From positions 1 through 8,986 of the forward strand of contig CAIZKA010000065.1 in NCBI GenBank assembly GCA_903933395.1: DNA of 8,986 bases, written 5' to 3'. Each line of letters starts with the position of its first letter. The stretch's first letter is position 1. The position numbers and the translations under genes are program-made. Of this stretch, positions 1 to 6,420 are shown in pieces. Origin of the DNA: an uncultured beta proteobacterium (GTDB taxonomy: Bacteria; Pseudomonadota; Gammaproteobacteria; Burkholderiales; Rhodocyclaceae). Below the pieces are notes generated by a model. The model was not told where the DNA came from. It was given only the letters and a program-made list of their open reading frames with translations, and searched no databases.

Positions 1-357
1 CGCGGCCAGCAGGCCGGCTGTCTTGCCGGCATAGGGTGCGGGCAGGTCGGGCGCCGGCCGCGAAACCCAGTCCAGGGCGTTCTTCAGGAGCGGCGGAAAA
101 AAGCCGTTGTACTCGGGCGAGGCGATCAGGAATCCGTCATGCGCGGCGAACAACTGCTTGAGCTCGCGTGCCGCCGCCGGCAGGCCATGCTGCGCTTCGA
201 GGTCGCCGTCGTAGAGTGGCAGCAGGTCGGCGCGCAGGTCGAAATCGGTGACATCGGCGCCGGCGCCGCGCGCCGTGCCGACCGCCGAGGCGAGCAGGCG
301 GCGATTGAAGGATTCCTTGCGGGCGCTGCCGCAGAAGGCGAGAAGGCGAACGGACAT
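1..357 (-). CDS. NAD(P)H-dependent FMN reductase family protein, partial (C-terminus beyond window)
   Basis: This is the first 119 codons of a flavodoxin-fold flavoprotein that passes electrons from NAD(P)H to FMN or to quinone- or chromate-like acceptors in the cytoplasm. The N-terminus has the FMN-phosphate loop GSARKESFN (residues 10-18) after a hydrophobic first strand. The family motif SPEYNG (about residues 80-85) is followed by PPLLKNALDW, and a GKTAGLL strand lies at the window edge. Start: the ATG at 355-357 has GGAG six nt upstream (minus strand; plus 364-367). The family is usually about 180-190 residues, so roughly a third is missing. It lies 97 nt downstream of the PilZ-like gene on the same strand and could be read from the riboswitch promoter. 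The family assignment is firm. The exact substrate (azo compounds, chromate, quinones) cannot be told from sequence. Confidence 0.88.
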   Translation of the reverse strand, partial: MSVRLLAFCGSARKESFNRRLLASAVGTARGAGADVTDFDLRADLLPLYDGDLEAQHGLPAAARELKQLFAAHDGFLIASPEYNGFFPPLLKNALDWVSRPAPDLPAPYAGKTAGLLAA

Positions 358-410
358 GGCGGACTCCGCGATGGCAAAGCCGGCATTCTGCACGGATTCG
401 CCGCGGTCGG

Positions 411-434
411 GCCGGCGCCGGGCGCAACGCCGGC
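411..434. repeat. GC-rich inverted repeat between PilZ-like gene and FMN reductase gene
   Basis: GCCGGCG at 411-417 and CGCCGGC at 428-434 can form a 7-bp stem with a 10-nt loop in the 97-nt gap between two genes on the minus strand. No T-tract follows on that strand, so it is not a standard intrinsic terminator. It may slow RNA decay or polymerase between the two genes, or be chance in GC-rich DNA. Confidence 0.35.
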
Positions 435-454
435 GACGTCCGGTCCGGCCAGAG

Positions 455-2188
455 TCAGTCAGGGGCGTACAGGTTGCAGCGCTCGAAATCGGTGCCGCGA
501 TCGAGGACGCGGAACAGCTTCACTATCTGCGTTTTGTAATCCGCAATGACTTCGATGCGGCGATCGAGCCTGAAGGTTCCGGGCGGAACCATCAGGCTGG
601 CCGGGACGCGCAGCGCGGGAATTTCCGGCAGCGCGAAAGCCTGGCGCCAGGCGGCGTCTTTTTCGCCGGGGTCGAGGCTGCGAATCGCGACCGGGCGCGC
701 CTCGCCGGGAAAGAGCTGGATGCCGGCGAGCAGCATGTCGTTCGCGCCGCGCAGCGCCCAGCGCACGCTGGCCAGCACGAAGCGCTGGCTGCTGCCCACC
801 TTGACGGCAATCAACGTGCCGGTGCCGACGCGCACGCCCTCCCGCATCGGTCTGGCGATGCACAGCCCGGTGGCTGATTCGTTGAGCACGCGCCAATCAT
901 CCATGACCAGCCAGTTTTCGATATGCGAATCGTCCTCTGCGGCTCTCGCTTCCACACTGTGGCGGCGGTCGCCGAAGGTCTCGAACTCTTCCCGTTCGCG
1001 GCGCAGCGTGGTGTCGTCGCGGGACGGCGCTCGGAATTGCTGGCGGCCGCTCAGGTGGAAATGCACCGCCTCGAAGCCGGCCACCACGCGGCACGCGCCG
1101 CTTGCGGCATGGCGCTCTTCGCGCTGCTGCGCTCCGCCCGCGCACCAGCGCTGCAGCACCAGCTGCAGCAACTGGCCGGCTACCGGCTGGGTGACATCGT
1201 CGCCGAGCTGAAGTTCGGCCGGGGCGCGACCCTGTTCCAGCGAGGTGATGCGCGCAGTCAGGCTCTTCCTGAGTTCGGTGGTTTCCAGCCAGCGACCGTT
1301 GCCGGCCGGCTGCGGCGCATGGCTTGCCGGGTGTCCGGAGTCAAGGTCCACCCACAACGGCACGGCACGGTTGCGGATGTCATCCGGCGGCGCCTTGAGC
1401 AGGTCAAGTTTGGCGCCCCAGCGTCGCGCCCAGCGCGCGACCCAGGTCAGATGCCGCGCCGGAAGCTCAAAGGGGCTGGCGGTGCTCAGCAATTGGCATT
1501 CCGCATAGGCCGCCAGCGCGCTGGTCTGCGTACTGCCGTGACGCATCGTGTCGATCACGGGAACGGTGGCGATACAGAGGGTTTCCGCGGCAAAAAAGAC
1601 CTGGTGCAGCTTTTTCCAATAAGTGGCATCCGGCAACTGCTCGCCGCGACACAGATCCACCTGCCAGTCGGCGAATACAGCGAGCGTGCGTTGGGCCAGC
1701 AACGCGGACAGTGCGCCGGAGCTGTCGCTTTCGGCATCGCACAAGGCCGCGAAACAGCGCAGGTAGCCCTGCGCCAGCAGTTGCCAGAGTTCCAGCGTGT
1801 GTTCCAACGTGGTCTGCTCGGCCGGCGCGAAGGGCAGGGGCCGGCCGGCGAAAGTCTTCGCCGCATCTTCCTGCACCTCGCAGACGGTACGGCGCAGCGC
1901 TTCGAGGATGGCAAAGCGCTCTCCCGGCGGCAAGGCATAGCGGTTGAGCAGGCTGAGCTGGCGCAGCAATATCGGCTGGGCCAGCGAGGCATTCGCCAGC
2001 GGCGCCCGCACCAGCCACTGCGCGCAGTCGATCGCGCTGAGGAAGGCGGGACTTTGTTCTGTCCCGGTGGCGGGCAGGTTGAAATCAACGGCGCCTGCGG
2101 CAGGCACGGCCGGCTGTGATGTGCGGGTGGGAAGGGTCCCGGCCGTCGGTTTAACGACATCGGGGGTGCGGCTGATGGTTGTGGTCAT
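455..2188 (-). CDS. PilZ-like domain protein, 577 aa, probable c-di-GMP effector downstream of a c-di-GMP riboswitch
   Basis: The last third looks like a PilZ beta-barrel. W432 is followed by NESATG at 436-441, which fits the c-di-GMP-binding motif [D/N]xSxxG. Then come GLCI, a VGTGTLIAVKV strand, FVLASVRWAL and MLLAGIQLF, the usual order of PilZ strands. An RxxxR candidate (RAPSR, 386-390) lies about 46 residues before NESATG, farther than usual, after a GFEAVHFHLSG segment. Residues 1-360 look mostly helical with a Pro/Thr-rich first 45 residues, and I recognise no known domain there. There is no signal peptide and no membrane segment, so it should be cytoplasmic. Start: the ATG at 2186-2188 has AGGAG six nt upstream (plus 2195-2199). 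The in-frame extension to 2332 is rejected because it runs through the riboswitch and the promoter. I infer a large c-di-GMP receptor, with binding unproven. Its output (pili, motility, polysaccharide) cannot be read from the sequence. Confidence 0.8.
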   Translation of the reverse strand: MTTTISRTPDVVKPTAGTLPTRTSQPAVPAAGAVDFNLPATGTEQSPAFLSAIDCAQWLVRAPLANASLAQPILLRQLSLLNRYALPPGERFAILEALRRTVCEVQEDAAKTFAGRPLPFAPAEQTTLEHTLELWQLLAQGYLRCFAALCDAESDSSGALSALLAQRTLAVFADWQVDLCRGEQLPDATYWKKLHQVFFAAETLCIATVPVIDTMRHGSTQTSALAAYAECQLLSTASPFELPARHLTWVARWARRWGAKLDLLKAPPDDIRNRAVPLWVDLDSGHPASHAPQPAGNGRWLETTELRKSLTARITSLEQGRAPAELQLGDDVTQPVAGQLLQLVLQRWCAGGAQQREERHAASGACRVVAGFEAVHFHLSGRQQFRAPSRDDTTLRREREEFETFGDRRHSVEARAAEDDSHIENWLVMDDWRVLNESATGLCIARPMREGVRVGTGTLIAVKVGSSQRFVLASVRWALRGANDMLLAGIQLFPGEARPVAIRSLDPGEKDAAWRQAFALPEIPALRVPASLMVPPGTFRLDRRIEVIADYKTQIVKLFRVLDRGTDFERCNLYAPD

Positions 2189-2199
2189 ATCGATCTCCT

Positions 2200-2297
2200 G
2201 GTGATCCCGCTGCCCTGGGGCGCCAGGTCTGGCGTCCGGTAGGCCGGTGATTTTGCGTCCGCGCCTTTCGGCGGGTTTGCCTTGTTTCAGAATCAAC
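2200..2297 (-). promoter_or_regulatory. Cyclic di-GMP-I riboswitch (GEMM-I) in the leader of the PilZ-like gene
   Basis: The minus-strand leader matches the GEMM-I aptamer in block order. CAAGGCAAACC is followed by hairpin CGCC-GAAA-GGCG (plus 2262-2273), then GGACGCAAA, then CCGGCCTA, then an apical hairpin CGCCA-GACC-TGGCG (plus 2221-2234), then AGGGCAGCGGGATCACC. The GAAA tetraloop and the CCTA side of P3 are where the known tetraloop-receptor contact lies. GTTGAT (2292-2297) can pair with ATCACC (2200-2205) as P1, with one mismatch. The base aligned with G20 of the Vibrio Vc2 aptamer is G (plus 2281), which favours c-di-GMP over cGAMP, and the base aligned with A47 is A (plus 2254). The aptamer starts at the predicted transcription start and ends one base before the Shine-Dalgarno sequence, so translational control is likely. 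No terminator is seen. The recognition rests on pattern matching by eye, but many separate blocks agree. Confidence 0.93.
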
Positions 2298-2303
2298 GAT
2301 TGC

Positions 2304-2332
2304 TTTATATGGCAAGGAAAGTCCCGCGGCAA
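2304..2332 (-). promoter_or_regulatory. Sigma70-like promoter of the riboswitch/PilZ-like transcript
   Basis: On the minus strand, a -35 box TTGCCG (plus 2327-2332, 4 of 6 to consensus) and a -10 box TATAAA (plus 2304-2309, 5 of 6) are 17 nt apart. The seventh base after the -10 box is the G at plus 2297, exactly the first base of the GEMM-I aptamer. That agreement supports both calls. The predicted leader is about 109 nt. Confidence 0.75.
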
Positions 2333-2370
2333 GGTACTATTTCACGCTGGCGGAAATCGCCGTCCCGCGG
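2321..2370. repeat. Paired 9-bp direct repeat GTCCCGCGG in the divergent promoter region
   Basis: GTCCCGCGG occurs at 2321-2329 and again at 2362-2370, 41 bp apart start to start, close to four helical turns. The first copy overlaps the -35 box of the riboswitch promoter. The second contains the palindrome CCCGCGGG. This could be an operator for a regulator of either divergent gene. Chance is possible in GC-rich DNA. Confidence 0.35.
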
Positions 2371-2398
2371 GCGCCGACTATGCCGCCTCCGCCTTTCG

Positions 2399-2430
2399 AC
2401 GGGAATAAGGGGGAAGAATCCCCGTTCCGT
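2399..2430 (+). other. Stem-loop in the presumed leader of the MFS gene
   Basis: ACGG-AA (2399-2405, with one bulged G) can pair with TTCCGT (2425-2430), and inside it GGGGA (2410-2414) pairs with TCCCC (2419-2423) around an AGAA loop. The structure ends 31 nt before the MFS start codon. No T-tract follows, so it is not a simple terminator. I recognise no known RNA class. Apart from this and the repeats, I see no convincing promoter or Shine-Dalgarno sequence for the MFS gene in 2310-2461. Confidence 0.35.
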
Positions 2431-2461
2431 CACCGGCTTGAAAGTCCTCCCCGGTCCCACC

Positions 2462-3709
2462 ATGAACCATCCATCCTGCCCTGAACCCCTCGATCCCGTG
2501 CGCGAGCGCGCCTTGCTTTTCACCCTGGCCGGCATCCAGTTCGCGCACATCCTCGACTTCATGATCATGATGCCGCTGGGGCCGATCCTGATGCGGGAAC
2601 TCGGCGTCGGCACCCATGAATTCGGTCTGCTGGTTTCTTCCTACACGTTTTCCGCGGCCTTCACCGGGCTCCTGGCGGCGGCTTTCGTCGATCGCTTCGA
2701 GCGCAAGCGCCTGCTGTTGACCATGTTTGCCCTGTTCGCCGTGGCGACCCTGAGCTGCGGCCTGGCGCCGGGCTACTGGAGCCTGCTGATTGCGCGTGGC
2801 ACGGCCGGCGCCTTCGGTGGCGTGCTCGGTTCGATGGTGCAGACCATGGTCGGCGACCTGATTCCCTTCGAGCGGCGCGGCCGCGCCAGCGGCACCGTGA
2901 TGTCGGCCTTCTCGCTGTCGACCGTGGCCGGCGTGCCGCTGTCGCTGTATCTGGCCAACCATTTCGGCTGGCGCTCAGCCTTCTTCTTCATCGCCGCGCT
3001 TTCCTGCGGCCTGCTGCTGCTCGGCTGGAAGATGCTGCCGGCATTGCGCGGGCACCTGCCGACGGCGACGGTCTCCGAGGCCGAGCGGGCGCATCCGCTG
3101 GCGGCCATGGCGGCGGTCCTGCGCGATGCCAACCACCTGCGCGCGCTTGTGTTCATGGCCCTGATCATGGTCTCGGGCTTTTGCGTGATTCCGTACATCA
3201 CGATTTACCTGACGGCGAATGCCGGCGTCCGCCAGGAAGACATTCCGCTGATCTACCTGTTCGGCGGCTGCGCCACTTTCTTCAGCTCACGCCTGGTGGG
3301 GCGCCTGGCCGATGCTTACGGCAAGGTGCGGGTCTACCGCGCGATGGCGCTGTGTTCTATGCTGCCGCTGATGGTGCAGACCCACCTGTGGCCGGTGGCG
3401 CTGTGGGTTGCCGTGTTCTGGTCTACCGTCTTTTTCATCTTCGTGCCGGGACGCATGGTGCCGGCCATGGCGATCGTCACCTCCGCCGTGCAGCCGCGTC
3501 TGCGCGGCACCTTCCTTTCGATGAACGGCGCCGTGCAGCAACTGGCGTCGGGCACGGCGTCATGGCTGGGCGGCGCGATGATCGCCGCCGATGCTTCGGG
3601 GCGCATCACCGGCTACGACAATGTCGGCTGGCTGGCCGTCGGCGCTACCTTCATCGCCATCGCTTTCGTCGGTCAGATCCACATGCACACGGGGAAACCG
3701 CCGGCCTGA
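2462..3709 (+). CDS. MFS transporter, DHA1-like efflux permease, 415 aa
   Basis: This is a major facilitator of usual length with about twelve hydrophobic segments in the inner membrane, probably a proton-driven exporter of a small molecule. TM1 holds DFMIMMPLGP (residues 32-41), typical of the AraJ/PbuE/drug-efflux group. The loop between TM2 and TM3 has FVDRFERKR (75-83), a diverged motif A. The segment GVPLSLYLANHFGWRSAFFF resembles the TM5/TM6 region of antiporters. A second motif-A-like GRLADAYGKVRVY begins the C-terminal half, and the end GKPPA is short. Start: the ATG at 2462-2464 gives a short polar N-terminus before TM1. The longer open frame from 2282 is rejected because it adds a basic, non-membrane stretch antisense to the riboswitch. 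No good Shine-Dalgarno sequence precedes the ATG, so the GTG at about 2500 stays possible. It is divergent from the PilZ-like gene and convergent with the Pat-like gene (14-nt gap). The substrate is unknown. Confidence 0.88.
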   Translation: MNHPSCPEPLDPVRERALLFTLAGIQFAHILDFMIMMPLGPILMRELGVGTHEFGLLVSSYTFSAAFTGLLAAAFVDRFERKRLLLTMFALFAVATLSCGLAPGYWSLLIARGTAGAFGGVLGSMVQTMVGDLIPFERRGRASGTVMSAFSLSTVAGVPLSLYLANHFGWRSAFFFIAALSCGLLLLGWKMLPALRGHLPTATVSEAERAHPLAAMAAVLRDANHLRALVFMALIMVSGFCVIPYITIYLTANAGVRQEDIPLIYLFGGCATFFSSRLVGRLADAYGKVRVYRAMALCSMLPLMVQTHLWPVALWVAVFWSTVFFIFVPGRMVPAMAIVTSAVQPRLRGTFLSMNGAVQQLASGTASWLGGAMIAADASGRITGYDNVGWLAVGATFIAIAFVGQIHMHTGKPPA

Positions 3710-3723
3710 AGCCGGTCCACGGC

Positions 3724-6399
3724 CTATGGCGCGGGCGGGTGCAGGGGCAGGCGAAGTTCCACGGTGCTCATGTCGATGCCCGACTTCAGCGTGAAGCCGA
3801 GATCGCGCGCCAGGCGCTGCATGCGCAGGTTGCCGCCCATGGTTTCGCCGCGCAACTCGCCGGTGCCGCGGCTGCGGCAGTAATCGACGATGCTCTGCAT
3901 CAGCAGGCGGCCGAGCCCCTTGCCCTTCATGTCGGAGCGAACCACGATGGCGAAGTCGGCCACGGTGTTGTCCGGATCGGCAACGACGCGCACCTCGCCC
4001 AGCGAACGTTCGACGCCGTCATCTCCGCGCTCGATCGCCACCAGGGCCATCTCGCGGTCGTAGTCGATCTGGGTAAAGCGGGCTAGCTGCGAGCGCGGCA
4101 GTTTGCGCATGGTGCCGAAGAAGCGCATCCGTGCGTCTTCCGCCTTGAGCGAAGCGATCAGGTCGGCGAGCGTGGTTTCGTCCTCGGGGCGGATCGGCCG
4201 GATCAGCAGCCGGCGTCCCTGCCAGGCCAGAACCTGTTCCAGTTCGCGCGGATAGGGGCGGATCGCGAAGCGGCGGAAGCCGAGCCGGCGCCCGCGCCGC
4301 TCGATGCGGATGCGCGCATCGAAGGCCACTACGCCGCCGGCCTCGACATGCAGCGGGTCGATCTCGATGCCGCTCACCTGGTCGAGATCCGTCAGTAGCT
4401 GCGACAGGCGTATCAGGGTGGTGGCCAGCGTCGTCTCCAGCGCGGCGCGCTGCTCGCCGCCGGCATCGCCGGGAAACCTGCAGCGCCCCACCAAATCTTC
4501 GGCCAGGGTGCGATTCAGCGGCGGCAGGCCGACCACCAGGTCGTCGGCGCGGCCGCTGCCCGAGGCCGACCCGAGGAAGATCACCGGTCCGAAGATCGGG
4601 TCGTCGGCCACGCCCAGGCGCAGAGCGACGCCGGCGCCGCCTGCGGCGCCGGGGCGCAGGCGGTAACCGCTGACGCGCAAGCCGGGGCGCTGCTCGCGCG
4701 CATTGCCGCGCAGGTTGCGCACCGCGACGCGGATGTCGGCCGGCGAGCGCAATCCAGTGGCCATCGCGTGGTAGTCGCCGGCGCCGGTCAGCACCAGGCC
4801 GAGGTCCACCGGGTAGCCGATTTCGTCGGCGGTCAGGATCGCCGCGTCGATGCTGCCCGCCAGCGGGTACTCGAGAGCGGCTATGCCATAGGCTTCCAGC
4901 AGCGAGCGCGCCTGGCGCGATGGCAGGACATCGGCACCGAGCTCGATCGCCTCGGCGATGATGGCGTGGGCGCGCGAGTCATCCGGGCTGAAATCCTCGG
5001 CCACCGATGGCGGCATCTGCACCAGCAGGTTCCGGTTGCGTTCGTAATTGACGATGCCGCGGAACATGGCGATGGCCTTTTCCGGCGTGTCGTGGCTCAG
5101 CACTCCGTGCGCCGCCGCGATGCGCTGCGCCTCCTGCATGGCATTGCCGCCGACCCAGCAGGTGAACACGTTGCGCTGCGTGTGCTGCGCTACTTCGCAA
5201 ATGGCGGTGGCCACCTCCGCGCCGGGCGCAAACGGCGAGGGCGAACACACCGTCAGCACCGCGTCCGTGGCCGGGTCGGCGATTACCAGGGCCAGCGCGG
5301 CGGCCCAGCGGGCAGGGGTGATGTCGGCCGGCAGGGCCAGCGGATTGGCGATCGTTGCGCCGGTGTGCAGCAGTGCCGCCAGCTGCTGCGCCGTTTCGGG
5401 TGCCGGCATCGCCAGGCGGCCACCGGTTCGCAGCAGGGCGTTGGCGGCAATCCTTCCGAGTCCGCGGCCGTTGGCGACGATGGCGAGGCGCTCCCCGGTC
5501 ATCGGGCGCACCCGCGCCATCGCCTCGGCGGCGTCGAACATGTCCTCCAGGGTATCGATGCGCACCCAGCCGGCGCGGCGCAGCGCCGCTTCGTAAACGT
5601 CGTCGGCGGTAAAGGGCCGGCTCGCGGCACGCTTTCCCTCGTTGCCGTTGCCGTTGCGGCCGCCACGGCCACGTATCGCCACCACCGGCTTGTTGCGCGC
5701 CGCGGCGCGCGCCGCCGACATGAACTTGCGCCCGCCGGCGACGGCGTCGAACTGGACCAGGATGGCTTCGGTGTCGGGGTCCGCCGCCAGCCAGTCGAGT
5801 GCATCGGCGAGGTCGATGTCGATTCCGGTGCCCAGGTGCAGCACCGAGGAAAAGCCGATGCTCTTGCTCTCGGCGCGGTCGAGCACTGCCGCGGCGATGG
5901 CGGCCGACTGCGTGATCAGGGCAATCTTGCCGGGCGCCGCCGCCACCGGCGCCACGCTGGCGTTGAGGCCGGCGGCAGGCACGATCACGCCGCCGCTGCC
6001 CGGCCCCAGCACCCGCATCAGCCAGGGGCGCGCGGCGTCGAGGATGGCTTTGCGTGCTTCGAGCACCTGGCTGTCGCTCAGCGTGTCGCGCAGCAGGGGC
6101 CCGACGATGACCGCGCGGGTGCCGCGGGCGCCGAGCTTGGCGATGATCTGCGGTACGTCGGGCAGCGCCGCACAGACAATCGCCAGGTCCGGAGCGATCT
6201 CGATCTCGTCGATGTGGAGGTGCTTGCCGATGCCGAACAGGGAACGCTTCTGCGCCGCGACCGAGGCCACCGCCCCGGCAAACCCGCCGGCCGCCAGATT
6301 GCGCAGCACGACGTCTGCATAGTTTCCGGGCTCGTCAGGTTCGGTGACCACGGCGATGGAGGTGGGGCGGAAGAGGAATTCTAGGTTGCGGACAGTCAT
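3724..6399 (-). CDS. Pat/YfiQ-type protein: degenerate NDP-forming acyl-CoA synthetase fused to GNAT lysine acetyltransferase, 891 aa
   Basis: The domain order and length match bacterial Pat/PatZ (E. coli YfiQ, 886 aa), which acetylates lysines of targets such as acetyl-CoA synthetase. A CoA-binding domain lies at about 1-125, flavodoxin-like synthetase domains at about 150-455, an ATP-grasp-like region at about 480-700 and a GNAT domain at about 730-885. The GNAT part carries FTQIDYDREMA, the acetyl-CoA loop RSDMKGKGLG (821-830) and NLRMQRLARDLGF. The synthetase part looks inactive: the SHTG phospho-His loop is replaced by ASRPF (about 259-263), the ATP-grasp Lys and HKS motif by VDLGLVLTGAGDYH (531-544), and the GG after FGPVIFLG is lost. 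D815 sits where Salmonella Pat has catalytic E809. Start: the ATG at 6397-6399 fits the YfiQ N-terminus; its upstream region (AACAGAACCAATAACAAC) has no clear Shine-Dalgarno sequence. I infer an acetyl-CoA-responsive acetyltransferase. Its targets are unknown. Confidence 0.88.
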   Translation of the reverse strand: MTVRNLEFLFRPTSIAVVTEPDEPGNYADVVLRNLAAGGFAGAVASVAAQKRSLFGIGKHLHIDEIEIAPDLAIVCAALPDVPQIIAKLGARGTRAVIVGPLLRDTLSDSQVLEARKAILDAARPWLMRVLGPGSGGVIVPAAGLNASVAPVAAAPGKIALITQSAAIAAAVLDRAESKSIGFSSVLHLGTGIDIDLADALDWLAADPDTEAILVQFDAVAGGRKFMSAARAAARNKPVVAIRGRGGRNGNGNEGKRAASRPFTADDVYEAALRRAGWVRIDTLEDMFDAAEAMARVRPMTGERLAIVANGRGLGRIAANALLRTGGRLAMPAPETAQQLAALLHTGATIANPLALPADITPARWAAALALVIADPATDAVLTVCSPSPFAPGAEVATAICEVAQHTQRNVFTCWVGGNAMQEAQRIAAAHGVLSHDTPEKAIAMFRGIVNYERNRNLLVQMPPSVAEDFSPDDSRAHAIIAEAIELGADVLPSRQARSLLEAYGIAALEYPLAGSIDAAILTADEIGYPVDLGLVLTGAGDYHAMATGLRSPADIRVAVRNLRGNAREQRPGLRVSGYRLRPGAAGGAGVALRLGVADDPIFGPVIFLGSASGSGRADDLVVGLPPLNRTLAEDLVGRCRFPGDAGGEQRAALETTLATTLIRLSQLLTDLDQVSGIEIDPLHVEAGGVVAFDARIRIERRGRRLGFRRFAIRPYPRELEQVLAWQGRRLLIRPIRPEDETTLADLIASLKAEDARMRFFGTMRKLPRSQLARFTQIDYDREMALVAIERGDDGVERSLGEVRVVADPDNTVADFAIVVRSDMKGKGLGRLLMQSIVDYCRSRGTGELRGETMGGNLRMQRLARDLGFTLKSGIDMSTVELRLPLHPPAP

Positions 6400-6420
6400 G
6401 TTGTTATTGGTTCTGTTCGC

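Noticed and set aside
923..2119. Long plus-strand open frame of 398 codons inside the PilZ-like gene.
   Set aside because: It is an antisense shadow produced by high GC; the composition is Arg/Gly/Gln-rich, there is no domain, and the minus-strand frame shows a PilZ-like domain.
2189..2332. N-terminal extension of the PilZ-like protein to an ATG at about 2332.
   Set aside because: The 48 extra codons run through the riboswitch and start at the -35 box; the ATG at 2188 has a good Shine-Dalgarno sequence.
2335..2340. TACTAT as a -10 box for the MFS gene.
   Set aside because: No -35-like hexamer lies 16-18 bp upstream and there is no extended -10 TG.
2282..2461. N-terminal extension of the MFS protein to a start at 2282.
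   Set aside because: It adds 60 basic residues unlike any MFS N-terminus and overlaps the riboswitch and its promoter on the other strand.
3710..3723. Bidirectional terminator between the convergent MFS and Pat-like genes.
   Set aside because: The gap is only 14 nt, with no convincing stem and no T-tract on either strand.
5641..5658. Short tandem TTGCCG-like repeat inside the Pat-like gene.
   Set aside because: It encodes an Asn-Gly-rich loop between domains in frame; too short to be a mobile or phase-variable repeat of note.
4768..6384. Long plus-strand open frame of 538 codons inside the Pat-like gene.
   Set aside because: It is an antisense shadow rich in Arg, Gly and His; the minus strand encodes a recognisable full-length Pat-type protein.
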